Below, in pieces: positions 11,985 through 24,366 of a stretch of DNA of 64,000 nucleotides (positions are counted from its first letter, which is position 1; each line of letters starts with the position of its first letter). The stretch comes from Selaginella tamariscina (taxonomy: Eukaryota; Streptophyta; Lycopodiopsida; Selaginellales; Selaginellaceae). The notes below the pieces were generated by a model. That model did no database searches. It had not been told where the DNA came from and was given only the letters and a program-made list of their open reading frames with translations. The DNA lies in contig PUQB01000027.1 in NCBI GenBank assembly GCA_003024785.1, positions 254,036-318,035 on the forward strand, given 5' to 3'. The translations under genes and the position numbers were made by a program.

Positions 11985-14782
11985 TCATTGGCTTCAGGCT
12001 CTAGTGCTGCTAAGGTGCATGATTATAACCTCTAGGATTCCAAGGCTAGAGGGAGTATTGCGATGTGTCTGTTCTTGAATGTTCTCTTTGCTGGTCCATC
12101 GATTCTCAAGTCCACTGCGATAGCATTCTGGAAGTGGTTGAGTGACACCTACGGCACCAAGAGTGAAATGGATGTCTTCAACATCCATTCACAAATGGAT
12201 TCCTTGAGGCTAGAGGAAAATGGAGTATCTAGACTCACACTACCAAGCTCCAAGGCTTCTTCACATAGCTTGCGGCTGTGGGGCAAAGCACTGTCTCACG
12301 GATGAGCAACAGAGGTTGTGGCTATACAAGTCCTGCCAACTAGTTGGAAGAATGCAGTTGAGAGCTTGCTTCTCCAACCATGGATGACTTGGGCAGATGT
12401 TGTGAGGAGTCTTCATAATATTGAGGCCATGCAAAGCGAGAGAGCATGCTATGTATGCTTCTCATGCTCATGGTGATGCCAAGGTAGCAAACCATATGTA
12501 GCAACAAATGCCCAAAAAGGGCAAAATTTTGGGGCATCTGGGTGTGTCAAGCCCAAACTTGCCAAGAATCAATGTGCTTGTTGCTTGGAGATGGGCCACT
12601 AAGCTCAAGATTGCACTGCTCCAAAGCCTATCAAACGACTAGCTGCTACAACAGCAAAAGCCAACATGCTCAAGAGCAATGGGGTTGCTACAACAAATGA
12701 GGTTGATGAGAAGCTCCACCACACAAAGGCAATTGCAGCATCGAGTAGGTGGCTCCTAGACTTTGGTTGTACTAATCTTATGGGTAATAAGAAGAGTCTT
12801 TTTGAGTATTACTAACCAAGCATTGGAAAACATGGTGCTCATTTAGATGACCAATTTCGGCTCTCACTTGATTATGGAAGGACCATGGTATTTGATAGTG
12901 CCATGCACGTCTCCACCTTGCAATGAAACTTAATGTCCGTTGTCAAAACATGCGATCAAAGTAGTCATAGGGCCGGATCGTCATTAGGTATTTGTAAGTG
13001 CATTAAGCGGGCCTGTTTCTTTACACCTAGGGCTTATCAACATAGTACAGTAGGTAACAATAGTCAACGTCTAACTAAAAGGGAGTCATAGTAAAAACTA
13101 TGACAAAAGTGCAGTGGTAGTCTTTGATGCAAAGGGAGTCTCTTTGGTTGACTTTAGCGACTTTCACATGCTTGGTACATAGTTGCTTCATGGGCAATGC
13201 ATCGGGGACTTGTATGAGATTATTGCTACCAACCCGGTTCAGGCCTTTCAAACCATGGAGGCAAATTCTCATGCAAAGCTCTGGAACAAGAGACTTGGTC
13301 ATGTGTTACCAATCTCTTCAGCGGATGAAATCACAAAAATTGTTACTAAATTGGATTTTTGATATATTCCACGTTTTGTGAAGCTTGCATTCTAGGCAAG
13401 CATCACCGCCGAAAATTTTCACCAAGTAAGCATCGAGCAATTGGACTTTTGGACTTGGTCCATTCTGATCCTTGTGGCCCCATGGACGTGCCAAGCTATG
13501 ATGATGCAAAATATTTTATCACATTCATTGATGACTATAGCCGTCGAATATCCATCCACTTCTTGATGCACAAGAGTGATGCAGTTGTTACATTTCAAAC
13601 ATACAAGATCTACATTGAAAATCTTCTTGGCCAAAAGATAAAAGCTCTTCGGGTTGACGATGGTGGTGAATGGGACATATGTTGTGATGTAGGCATACGA
13701 CTACAAGCCATGGCTTGCTACACCCCAACAAAATGGCGTTGCAGAAAGGAAGAATTGCGCTCTTGTCAATGTTGCTCATGCATTGTTAACCGATGCACAT
13801 CTCGACAAGACATTTTAGCAAGAGGCCATAGCCACAGCAATGCATGTCCAAAATCAACTTGCTACAATTACTTTGGATGGAAAAACCCCTAAGGCATTTT
13901 GGACAGGTTCTACTCCTGATGTGTTCCACTTTTGCACATATCCCTGATCAACTTTGAAAAAAGCTAAATCCCAAAAGTAAAAAATTCATCTTCGTGGGAT
14001 ATACACAGGATGACACCATTGGGAGAAAAGCTTATAAGTTGTGGGATCATGCATCTCGCAAGGCCCTTGTAAGCACGGACGTAATGTTGAACGAAGATGA
14101 CTTTCCCATGCACACAGAGGCTCTTCAAGATCTTGCTTTCATTAATGAGACTTGACTTGTTCCTTTGATCCCACTTATGGGAGATGGTCCACTCTTGTCT
14201 CTGCCTTTAGATCCTATTCATGAGAGATTCCATTGGGGAATCCTCCACTTCTGAACATGCCTAAACTGGTTGATGCTCCTTCAATCAAGGATAGGCCTCC
14301 AACACCTCCACCACCTTGTCAACGTTGTGGCATGCCCGATCCGATGCCAATTCTTGATCACCCCCAGGAACGTCGGCCTTCATTGAAAGTTCAGGAAAAT
14401 GCTAAAGCAGATGTTGTGGAGCTTGATGACTTTTGTGGTCTTGTTGATGTCAGCATCCCCATGACCTATGATGAGGTCATCTCAGGACTTGAGGCTCCAT
14501 CTTAGATGGAAGCCATTGCGGAAGAAGTTGCTTCCATTTGGGCTAAAGGCACCTATGTTCAAGTGGATTTAGTGCCACCGGGATGACGTGTTTTGAATCC
14601 AAAATGGATCTTTTCCAAAAAGTTTAGGAAAGATGGTCAGGTGGTACGTTATAAGGCACGGTTGGTTGTTCATGGATTTTGCCAAGTCCATGGTCTTGAC
14701 TACGACAAAAATTCTCACCAGTTGTAAAATGGCCAGCCTCCATACCCTTTTTGCACTTGCAACTGCTTACAAATGGCAGGTC
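11985..14782 (+). pseudogene. Ty1/copia gag-pol relic, truncated by a gypsy insertion
   Basis: In order: UBN2-type gag (IAFWKWLSDTYGTKSEMD at about 12120, LRLEENGVS), a zinc knuckle with an internal stop (CACCLEMGH-stop-AQDC, about 12575), a protease remnant (SRWLLDFGCTN, about 12745), pre-integrase (KLWNKRLGHVLP, about 13277), the integrase zinc site and core (CEACILGKHHRRKF; HSDPCGPMD; FITFIDDYSRR; ALRVDDGGEW, 13375-13675), the integrase C-terminus (KKFIFVGYTQDD, about 13980) and the RT start (about 14505 to ATAYKWQV at 14782). There are many stops and frameshifts, so it is dead. The RT is cut exactly at the gypsy 5' LTR, and KWQV continues as HH beyond the 3' LTR. Confidence 0.85.
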
Positions 14783-15350
14783 TGTCACAACCCGATACAG
14801 GATACAGGATTCCGGATATATGATACAGGATGCAGGATTTCGGATACAGGATACGGGTTACAGGATATGCCTGCAGGATATTCCTACATGATATACCTAT
14901 AGGATATTCCTATAGGATATGCCAGGATAAGGGACACTATTCTTAACTCATGACTAGATTAGACTCATGACCAGATTAGCTTGGAGTTGTGAGTATAAAA
15001 GCTCCGACCTAATTGTTGTACAATCAGTTACTATCAACACCAGTCATTCTACGATCATTCTTGTTCTTGTCTTTTTCGTGTCTTGCTCCTTGCCTCCTGC
15101 TCTTGCCTTGCTCTCGGGTCCTATTCTGCTTCCGGATCCTATCCTGTTCCTGTTTTGTTCTTGGATCCTGTCCTGCGCCTTCCTGTTTGGCTCCCGGATC
15201 TTATCCTATTCCTGTCTCTCTGGATCCTATCTAGTTCCAATCTTGCTCCTGAGTTCCTAGTTCCTGTCCTGCTCTTTGTCCTATTCCTGAGTCAAGCCTT
15301 CCTGTTCTGGAATCCTACTCTCTTCCTGGTTCCTGGATCGTGGCTTGACA
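14783..15350 (+). repeat. 5' LTR of the gypsy element
   Basis: Starts TGTCACAACCC and ends GGCTTGACA. It opens with about 170 bp dominated by the short word ACAGGATA and variants. A TATA box (TATAAAAG) lies at 14994-15001, followed by a C/T-rich leader repeating TCCTG. Confidence 0.95.
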
Positions 15351-15453
15351 GTTTGATAATAACTCCTTCCATAGCTCTCCGATTTCCTAGTTACCTTTTT
15401 TTTTCCTTGGTTTTCTTCCTTCGTTTTCCTCTTTTTGTTTTTTTTCATAGATC

Positions 15454-16420
15454 ATGGCCGATTTTGAGCACTTTCAACGCGAGCACCAAATGTTGCTTCA
15501 CGAGCTGGCCACTTTGCGCCAAGTGGTCACAGATCTGCAAGGTTCCAACACGGCGCATGCAGCTGCTGACGCATCCTTCAAGGCTGCTGCGCAGGCTCTC
15601 TCTCAGGCATCGGTGGTTTCCTCTCCATCGAACTTTTCTTTGGAATCGAAGATCAGCATGCCAGAAAAGTTCAGTGGCAATCGCACCGATTTCCAAGGTT
15701 TCCTGAATCAATTCGACTCTTGATCCGCATGCAACCACGCCGCTACTCAACGGATGCACAAAAGGTTGGCCTTTTGGCATCCTTACTAAGTGGATCTCCA
15801 CGGGCTTGGGTTGCTCCCTTGCTGGAGCGTGACGACCCATTGATGGAAGACTTTGAAGGTTTGTGGCTGCCTTTGAAGCCTGTTTTGGAGATCCCTATAA
15901 GTACCGTTCTGCATGCACGAAGTTACGGAAGCTCACACAAGGATCCAGACCAGCTTCTTTTATGCATCCAATTTCAGCAATTGTGCACGAACATTCCATG
16001 GGACGAGACTGCATTGATCGAACACTTCCGTTTTGGGCTGAGGGATGATGAAGGACCTTCTCCTTACGTTACCGGATGCTCAAACGTTAGCGGAGATCAT
16101 GCAACAGGCCGTTCGCTGACAACCGTTTGTTCGAGCGCCGTCAGGAAAAATTCCGTCAGCAGTTCCTGCCAGCCAATCCTGTAGCCGTAGCACATGTTCC
16201 TACGACACCTTCTGGAGCAGTTCCTATGGAGGTTAACAAATCCAAGCGTGGCCCACTTTCAACTGCTGAGAAGCAACGTCGTCGGGGTGAGAACCTATGC
16301 TTGTATTGTGGTGAAGCAGGACACAAGGTGGCGGAATGTCCTAATAAAGCCAGAAAGTTCAAGACGCGTGAAGCCGAAGCTGAAGTTCAGTCGGAAAACT
16401 TCAATGTCCACTTCGTCTAG
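15454..16420 (+). pseudogene. gypsy gag with CCHC zinc knuckle, frame-broken
   Basis: Retrotransposon capsid/nucleocapsid. It starts MADFEHFQREHQMLLHELATL (coiled coil) and continues through KISMPEKFSGNRTDFQGFLNQF, the typical gag entry motif. After a stop at about 15721 the frame moves (QKVGLLASLLSGSPRAW; FEACFGDP). The zinc knuckle CLYCGEAGHKVAEC lies at about 16297-16340. At least three frame changes are needed to connect the parts. Confidence 0.85.
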
Positions 16421-16509
16421 GAGCCGCGAAGTTGGACGTAGGTGCAGGCTCCATTGGTGCTGCTCATACCATTCCATCACTCAAGTTTCCTGTACACATT
16501 CGCCTCAAT

Positions 16510-19500
16510 AACGAGAGCTCAAGGAGTTTGCCCTGTTAGACACTGGTGCAAATGCATGTTTCATGGATGACACTTTTGCAGCTCAGCATGGCATTCCGGT
16601 GGTGAAGTTGAAGCGTGCAGTTCCTGTAGAGGTGGCCGATGGTCGTTTGATTGCTTCTGGCGCAGTTACCCACGCTACCACACCTCTCTTTGCAGTCATG
16701 GCGCATTCAACTGTTCGATTTCCTTCAACTTGATCAAGACTCGGTCGACTCCCATCATTTTTGGCATGCCATGGTTCGTTGTTGCAAATCCGCAGATCGA
16801 CTGGAGGTCTAGGACGCTCACGTTTTCCTCTCGCAGCCAGGATCAATCCTGTACCTTCCTGCGTGCAGGATACATCCTTGGTTGAGGCAGTACAAGCTAC
16901 AGGATTGACCGTGCCTGTTCCTGTACCAGTGTTGAAGACTCCTCCTCGACAGGATTCACCTCATGTCAGTTCCTCAGCACATCCAGGCTCTCTCCACTCC
17001 TGTAAGTTTGCGGATTCCTGTACAGGGTTCTTCCAATCCTGTATCAGTGTCGAAGGTTCCTCCTCAACAGGATCCACCTCCTGTTGGTTCGTCAGCACAC
17101 TCACAGGCTTCCCCTCCTGTGCAACCACGGACTTCTGTACAGGATTCTTCCAATCCTGTACACTCGTCAACATCCACACAGGTTTCTCCCAATCCTGCCT
17201 CCTTTTGTTACTCTGTTTCTGTTCCACCCCCAAGATCCTTCCTCTTTTTCAGTCACAGCTCCCTCCTTCTCCTCTCCGAGTTCTTACCACTACCATGCAT
17301 GAACTTGCCACTGATCCTGCTCCTTTCCACCTTTTTGCCTTTCAAGTAACTCCTACGTCCTCTTCTACCTTTCCTGTGTCTGACTCTCCTGTTTTTCAAT
17401 CTCCTTCTCCTCTCCTTTTCCTTCTCCTCCTTCTTCCCTACCATCCAAGTATCACTCTTTAAGGACGTTTTTGACAAGCACAAGGCTGCAGTTCTTCCTG
17501 TTCACAGGTCCTACGACTGTCCTATTGATCTTGCGGAAGGAAAGACTCCACCGTTCGGACCGATTTATGCATTGTCACCCACAGAGTTGGAGGTTCTTCG
17601 TCAGTACATCGAGGACAACTTGGCATCCGGCTTCATTCGTCACTCAAAGTCCCCTGCAGGAGCGCCTATCTTCTTTGTCAAGAAGAAGGATGGGAGTTTA
17701 CGTTTGGTTGTGGACTACAGGGGTTTGAATCAAGTCACCATTCGGAATCGGTACCCGTTGCCATTGATCCCGGAACTTCTCGATCGGCTGCGAGGAGCAA
17801 AGGTGTTCACGAAGATCGACTTACGAGGGGCCTACAACCTTGTACGGATTCGTCCAGGCGATGAGTGGAAGACTGCCTTTCGTACAAGGTATGGACACTT
17901 CGAGTACACGGTGATGCCTTTCGGCCTTACCAATGCCCCAGCCGTGTTCCAACACATGGTGAACGACATCTTTCGTGACTTCTTGGACCAGTTTGTGGTG
18001 ATCTACCTCGACGACATTTTGATTTTCTCCAAGGACCAGGCGGCACATGACAAGCATGTACGATTGTTCTACAGCGGCTTCGCGAGCATGGCCTGTATGC
18101 GAAGTTGGAGAAGTGTTTTTTCGATAGGGATTCTGTGGAGTTCTTGGGCTACATCGTCTCTCCTGCTGGCGTTTCCATGGACATGCACAAGGTGAAGACC
18201 ATCGTGGAGTGGGAGAGGCCCAAGTCTGTACGAGATGTACAATGTTTCCTTGGCTTTGCAAACTTCTACAGGCGGTTCATACAGGACTTCTCCAAGCGTG
18301 TACTTCCACTCACGGAACTCACCAAGCGCACAGAGGTTTCTCTTGGTCCGACAAGGCGGAACATGCATTCACAACACTCAAGGACACCTTCACGACAGCT
18401 CCGATTTTAGCACATCCTGATCCTTCTCGTCCTTTCTTCGTTGAAGCAGATGCCTCGGATTTTGCAGTAGGATCCGTCCTATCACAAGTTGGAGAAGACA
18501 AGTTGCTTCATCCTGTAGCTTTTCACTCTCGTAAGTTCCTTTCGGCGGAGATCAATTACGAGATTCATGACAAGGAACTCAAGGCCATTGTGGATTCGTT
18601 CGAGGAGTGGCGGCATTTCCTGGAAGGTGCTGCATCCTGTACAAGTTCTTACGGATCACAAGAACCTGGAGTATTTTCAAACGGCTCGAGTTCTCAGTCG
18701 GCGACAGGCTAGGTGGGCGAGTTCCTATCACGTTTTGATTTCGTCATCCTACAGGCCCGGTTTTCGGAATGGCAAGGCGGACGCATTGTCTAGGCGCTCT
18801 TACCTTGCACCACCCGGGCGATCCTGCATATGACTGTCAAAGCAAGTGTTGTTGGGTCCTGATCGATTCCGGCTTGCGGCACTACAGGTTCATCAGGCTC
18901 CAGCAAATTCAACACTCCTACAGGACATCCGTTCGCAGTTGGCTACAGACGACTTGGCAAAGAATGTGTTCTCACACATTCATCCTGACATTGCAAGTTC
19001 CTCTTCCTCCAGTTCCCGTAGACTACAACTGTTCCATACAGGATGGACTCCTGTACCGGGAAGGTCTCCTGTACGTTCCTGTTGGTGTTTGCAGGACTCG
19101 TGTGGTACAGGATTGTCATGATACCCCGGCTACAGGACATTTTGGTGTGGCCAAGACAGTTGAGTTGGTGACTCGCAACTATTGGTGGCCTGGGTTGCGA
19201 GGTTTTGTGGAAAGGTTTGTACGGAGTTGTGACACCTGCAACAGGTCGAAGATGCCTCGTCATGCACCTCTGGTCTTCTTCGTCCTCTTCCTGTTCCTTC
19301 TGCTCCTTGGAGATCCATTTCTATGGATTTCCTCACAGATCTTCCTCCTTCTCGTGGATTTGATGCAGTTCTTGTGGTGGTTGACCGTTTCACCAAGCAG
19401 GCTCATTTCCTACCATGCAACAAGACAGCTACAGGCAGACAACTGCTGAGTTGGTGATCCGTGAAGTGTTCCGACATCATGGTCTTCCTGAGAGCATTGT

Positions 19501-20386
19501 TTCGATCGAGGTCCACAATTCATGTCCAAGTTTTGGCGAGAGCTTCTCGGAGTCTACAGGTTAAAGCGGATCTTTCTTCAGGATATCACCGCAAACTGAT
19601 GGAGTCAGAACGCACAATTCAGACCTTGGAGCAATATCTTCGTTGCTTCATCAGTTACCAACAGGATAATTGGTTGGACCTTCTTCCTATGGCGGAGTTT
19701 GCCTACAACAACTCCATTCACGCATCTACAGGCCAGACACCTTTCTTTGCTCTTACAGGCCACCATCCACGTTTTGACTTTGCTCCTCCTGCTTCTCCTT
19801 CTTCCGCTCCTGCAGTACAGGATCGTCTCCAGCATCTTCGTCAGGTACAGGATGATCTCCGGTTCATCTTCAGCAGGCACAGGAACGATACAAGCATCAT
19901 GCTGATGCTCACCGTCAACCGGCACCTGCATACAAGATTGGATCTCGTGTGGCTTCTTCGTCGACACATTCGCACCAACAGGCCTTCTTCTAAGTTGGAT
20001 TTTCAACGATTGGGCCCTTACAGGATTGTGGCGGAGGTAATCCTGTAGCTTTCCGACTCGAGTTACCATCTACGGTGAAACTTCATCCTGTGTTTCACAC
20101 CTCCTTGTTGGAGCCGTATCATCCTTCTTCTCTTCCTGGTCGTGCTTCTTCTCCTCCCCCTCCTGTGGTCATTGCTGGTGAACCTGAGTACGAAGTTGCA
20201 GCCATCCTTGATTCTCGTCTTCATCGCCGCCAACTTCAATACTTGGTGGATTGGAAAGGTTATTTGCCTACCGATCGCACTTGGGAACCTGCATCCAACT
20301 TACTCCATGCTTCTTCCAAAGTTGCTGCCTTCCATCGGCATTATCCTGCTAAACCAGGTCCTAAGACTCGTGGAACTCGTCCTTAG
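16510..20386 (+). pseudogene. gypsy pol: protease, RT, RNase H, integrase, chromodomain (frame-broken)
   Basis: Protease: ALLDTGANACFMDD (about 16525-16570). A Pro/Ser-rich linker full of TCCTGT words follows (16850-17460). RT (17572-18195): [40 protein letters not shown], with catalytic IYLDD at 18001-18015. RNase [16 protein letters not shown] with DASDFAVG (about 18415-18475). Integrase: the HHCC zinc site HFGVAKTVELVTRNYWWPG ... CDTCNRSK (19138-19255), a core with losses, then AEFAYNNSIHASTGQTPFF (about 19690). Chromodomain: EYEVAAILDSRLHRRQLQYL, VDWKGYLPTDRTWEP (20183-20320). Several frame changes interrupt the chain. Confidence 0.9.
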
Positions 20387-20397
20387 GGAGGAGGTGC

Positions 20398-20966
20398 TGT
20401 CACAACCCGATACAGGATACAGGATTCCGGATACAGGATAGGATGCAGGATTTCGGATACAGGATACGGGTTACAGGATATGCCTGCAGGATATTCCTAC
20501 AGGATATACCTATAGGATATGCCTATAGGATATGCTACAGGATATGCCTAAGGATAAGGGACACTATTCTTAGCTCATGACTAGATTAGACTCATGACCA
20601 GATTAGCTTGGAGTTGTGAGCATAAAAGCTCCGACCTAATTGTTGTACAATCAGTTACTATCAACACCAGTCTTCTACGATCATTCTTGTTCTTGTCTTG
20701 TCTGTCTTGTCTCCTTGCCTCCTGCTCTTGCCTTGCTTCTGTCCTATTTGCTTCCGGATCCTATTTGTTCTGTCTTGTTCCTGGATCCTGTCCTGCACCT
20801 TCCTGTCTGGCTCCCGGATCCTATCTTGTTCCTGTCTTCCCGGATCCTATCCGTTCCAGTTTGCTCCTGAGTTCCTAGCTGTCCTGCTCTTTGTTCTGTT
20901 CTTGAGTCAAGCCTTCATGTTCCTGGAATCCTACTCTCTTCCTGGTTCCTGGATCATGGCTTGACA
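20398..20966 (+). repeat. 3' LTR of the gypsy element
   Basis: Matches the 5' LTR with scattered substitutions and small indels. The TATA box has changed to CATAAAAG (20621). It is preceded by the polypurine tract and followed by the AGGTC target copy. Confidence 0.95.
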
Positions 20967-20971
20967 AGGTC

Positions 20972-21840
20972 CACCATTGGTGGCAAGCATCGTCTCAATT
21001 AGGCGCTCTAGAGGTTTACGTGTCTACTGTGGATGATCACAAGGAGGAGGAGGAGGAGGTTTAGACCTTCTTCTAGAAGTCTCTACAAAAGCTAGACAAT
21101 TGGGAGAGGTTGGTGCTTGCTGGACAATAGGTGCTGCTTGTAGAGGAACTGGTAAGGACCCCACACCAGCTCTAGAGTATTGTTCTCTTCAAGCTCAAAA
21201 TCATGCTAAGCAGCCTATACAATAAAAGCATGAGGAGTAGTGCTAAAAATAGAAGATGGTAAATTGGAGAAGATTGACTTCTCATTGAAGACCACATCCC
21301 TACTATGATCTATGTATGTGTCTCCATGTTGTAGAGGCAATATGCCTTGTGTTCCATGCTATAGCCTATAAGAATACATTTAACTGCCTTAGGATCCATT
21401 TTCTTATGTTTCTCTACAGGAACTTAAACCCAAGCCTCGCAACCAAAAATGTGCAAATGGTCAATTCAAGGACGTCGACCAGTCCATGCTTCTTCTAGAA
21501 TCATCCTAGCCACATCAATTGTGGGCTTGAATGTAGGCAGTGGTGCCTATTGCATCTACCCAGAATGAGTTAGGTAAATCGCTGGCATGTAAGAGAGCAC
21601 ACCCACTCTCCACTAGGGTTCGATTCTTTCTTTCAACAAAACCATTCTATTGGGGGCAATATCATGTAGTTAGCTCACGGATAATGCCTAACTCATGGGA
21701 GCATGAATTGAACTTTTGCGAGATGTATTCACCACCTCTGTCTGATCTCAGTCATTGGATCTTGTGCCTTGTTTGGGTTTGGGCTAGGGCACAAACAGCT
21801 TGAAGTAACTCATGCTATGCGTGCTCCTCTAACCCCTTGA
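20972..21840 (-). pseudogene. Ty1/copia integrase fragment (minus)
   Basis: The minus strand between 21780 and 21350 encodes RSDRGGEYISQKFNSCSHELG, FVERKNRTLVESGCALLHAS, then LPNSFWVDA and HIFGCEAWV, and finally KCILIGYSMEHKAYCLYN. These are the copia integrase core and C-terminal blocks. The rest toward 20972 is the variable INT-RT spacer. Internal stops (for example after REL and before NGF) show it is dead. Its orientation is opposite to the copia relic left of the gypsy element. Confidence 0.85.
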
Positions 21841-22740
21841 TTGTGGTCCATAGACAGTCCAGTTGGGCTTCAACCACTCGAATGCGCTCCTCCCTATCAT
21901 CTTACTATGGTGGGATTATCACCACATGTCCTTTCGGTGTGGTCTCCTCGTGATGGGTCTCAAGCTTTGCACTAGCCTTTGTCAGCTTCTGATCCCACTC
22001 TGTAAGCTAGTTGATGTGTTGGTGTAGCTCCTCCCTAACTACTGCCACCTCCTCTTGGGCTTCCCTGAGCTCCCCTCCTTCTGCTCGAGCCTTGTACCAA
22101 GCTCGTGATTCTGCCATGCTTTCTCTACTATGGCATGCTTGTGGTCGTGCCAAAGTTGGTCATGGAGCCACTTAAGACCGTCGTACCTCTCATGTAGCTT
22201 GTCGAGGCCCATAGCTAGTGCAGTGCAAGTCTCCTCTGCATGCTTCCACTCATGCCATGCGCTCTCCCACTGTTGGACTCCATGGAGGACCTATTCCATG
22301 TATCCTTTGGCTTCCTTCCAAACGGCCCGATACCGTTCCATGAACTTACCTATTATTGCATCGTGCTCTTTGGCCAGCCTCATGAGGTCTAGGTCATTAT
22401 AGACTGCCACCACTTTCCTAATTCGATCGAAGGCCTTTGCGAGTTTGATGTGGGCCAAAGAAGCCCATTGCCCGTTGGCATGGAAGTGTTGGTAGGTATT
22501 GCCAAGCACATCCTTAGAATCTTCCCTCTCACCCTTAGGGTCGGCTAGTTGTGACAGCCCTGCAAGGTTTCTAGCCGCTCCCTACAATACATGTGTCGGG
22601 TTAGGTGGTAATAGGGGACCCACTGCCATAGGAACTACTGGTATGGTTTCCATGACTAGGGGTCTCCGCTCCTTCTCATGAGGGTTTCAGAACTTGGGTT
22701 GCTCCTACTCTGGCTTCCGTTAACTGTCAATATTCTGATT
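21841..22740 (-). pseudogene. unrecognised helical coding remnant (minus)
   Basis: The minus strand from 22509 down encodes a charged, Trp/Lys/Glu-rich helical segment (AFDRIRKVVAVYNDLDLMRL, EHDAIIGKFMERYRAVWKEA). After one stop at about 22290 it continues as WESAWHEWKHAEETC, LHERYDGLKWLHDQLW and HKHAIVEKAWQNHELG, which suggests a coiled coil. It joins the copia relic and is probably a transposon structural protein. I cannot assign a family. Two or more stops interrupt it. Confidence 0.4.
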
Positions 22741-24366
22741 TGTAGGAAGCTTGAAAATGGAATAAAACAACTACCTATGGTTTGATGTAATAAAACCACT
22801 CAAGTTGACTAATGTAAAGACTGTTTGCTTGTGTTGTTTATCATACGCAGTTAATAATTTTTAAATTGAAATTATTAATATAGGTAAGTTTAACAAGGTT
22901 AAAATTTATTCATTTTTTCTAAGATGGAAATTAAAAGGGCAGTTCAACATAAAATTATATATTTGTACTTGATTTTTTATTCTATTTTTGTTATAATATT
23001 TAAAATATGCATATTTGTTGAAGACTCAGCTACACAACTAAAGATTATAGATTGCATCATTGTTTATATGCATTCCAAGTCAGATCTACATAATGCAAAT
23101 TTGACATTTTCTATAATGATTATTAACTAAGTCAATAGGGTTTGATTTATTATTATTGATTTAATAATAATATAATAATAATATAAGATTTTATCATTTA
23201 ATATGCATCAAATTTATTAACAAGGAAAAATTCATATTTGACAATTAATTAAAGAATCTCACGAGGGAAAAGCCATACTTATTAAAGTAAAATTTATATT
23301 TAATTAATAAATCAAATGTTGATGTTTTTGCTTTTATTATAATTTCATTTCTTTTTAAAATTATCTTTATATAAAAACTGATTAAGTATTAATAAATTAT
23401 TTTATATAAGAAACTAAGTTGCTTAAATGGATCAAATTGAATGAGGAATTAAACAATTTCAATACAAGTGACAATTTTATATAATCTGAGTAATTAATAT
23501 ATGATATAATAAAACATCATACTGTAACCGCTCGTGTACACGTGTGTATAACATTTTCATGCGTGAACATGTTATACACATACATATATATGAGCCTCTT
23601 AACAGTGTTGCGTGTGCATATGCATGTACGTCCTTACGTACATGAAAAGGTACACTGTACGTACATTGAACTAGAAGCCTAGAAAGCGTGTTTTTATGTG
23701 ACATAAAATATTTGACATTTTACAAAGCGGGTTTGTTAACTAATTAAGTTTAAAATTTTATATTTGGCATAGTTTAATGTTAATATATGTATGCATGAAG
23801 GGACATATACATGCTAGGTCAGTCAATAATTATTATAATGGTTAATTTAATTTTACTTGTTATAATGGTTAGTTAAAGCATGGTAATATTTGATGTAGTT
23901 GAGTCTTTACAGACATTTAAAATTTATAATCTAGTGAAACAGTACATACAAATGCGCGCATGTGTGTCTGTGTTATATTAGTTTATAATTTTTGTCTCTC
24001 TCTCTACTGCATTATATTGCAATCTTTAGATATATAACCGGGAACCACTACACTATATGGTTTGATTTCCATATTAAATCAGAATATGATAAATAACACA
24101 CATGTTATTAAAAGCAAGCAGCCTTTACATACATCAACTCAGCTTATCAAGTTGATTTTTATTGCATCAAACTTATAAACTAGTTGCCTTATTCCATTTC
24201 AAGCTTCCTGCAAAGGAGAACATATATTCCATTATTTCTAGAAATTAAATGATATTATAACATTATGTTAGCATAGTTTAACTTTAAGAAATTAAGCAAT
24301 GTTTAACGTTATAAATGCAGACTTGAGTTTGTGTGTATGTGTGTGTATGAGTGTGCATACACGCAC
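22741..24366. other. AT-rich intergenic
   Basis: No gene is recognised. The region is AT-rich with short (CA/TG) clusters near 23540-23650. 24180-24360 is downstream sequence of the peptide gene, including a likely 3' exon acceptor (TTTGCAG at about 24208 on the minus strand). Confidence 0.4.

Larger units (their letters stand above)
14783..20966 (+). mobile_element. Ty3/gypsy chromovirus LTR retrotransposon, full length, 6.18 kb
   Basis: A complete element bounded by TG...CA LTRs (568 and 569 bp) and a 5-bp target duplication AGGTC (14778-14782 and 20967-20971). Order: LTR, gag, protease, RT, RNase H, integrase, chromodomain, polypurine tract (GGGAGGAGG, about 20387), LTR. The C-terminal chromodomain places it among chromoviruses. 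Near-equal LTR lengths and an exact target duplication suggest fairly recent insertion, but several frameshifts break gag and pol, so it is probably not autonomous as read. The bases after the 5' LTR (15351 on) do not resemble the usual initiator-Met primer site. Confidence 0.95.
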
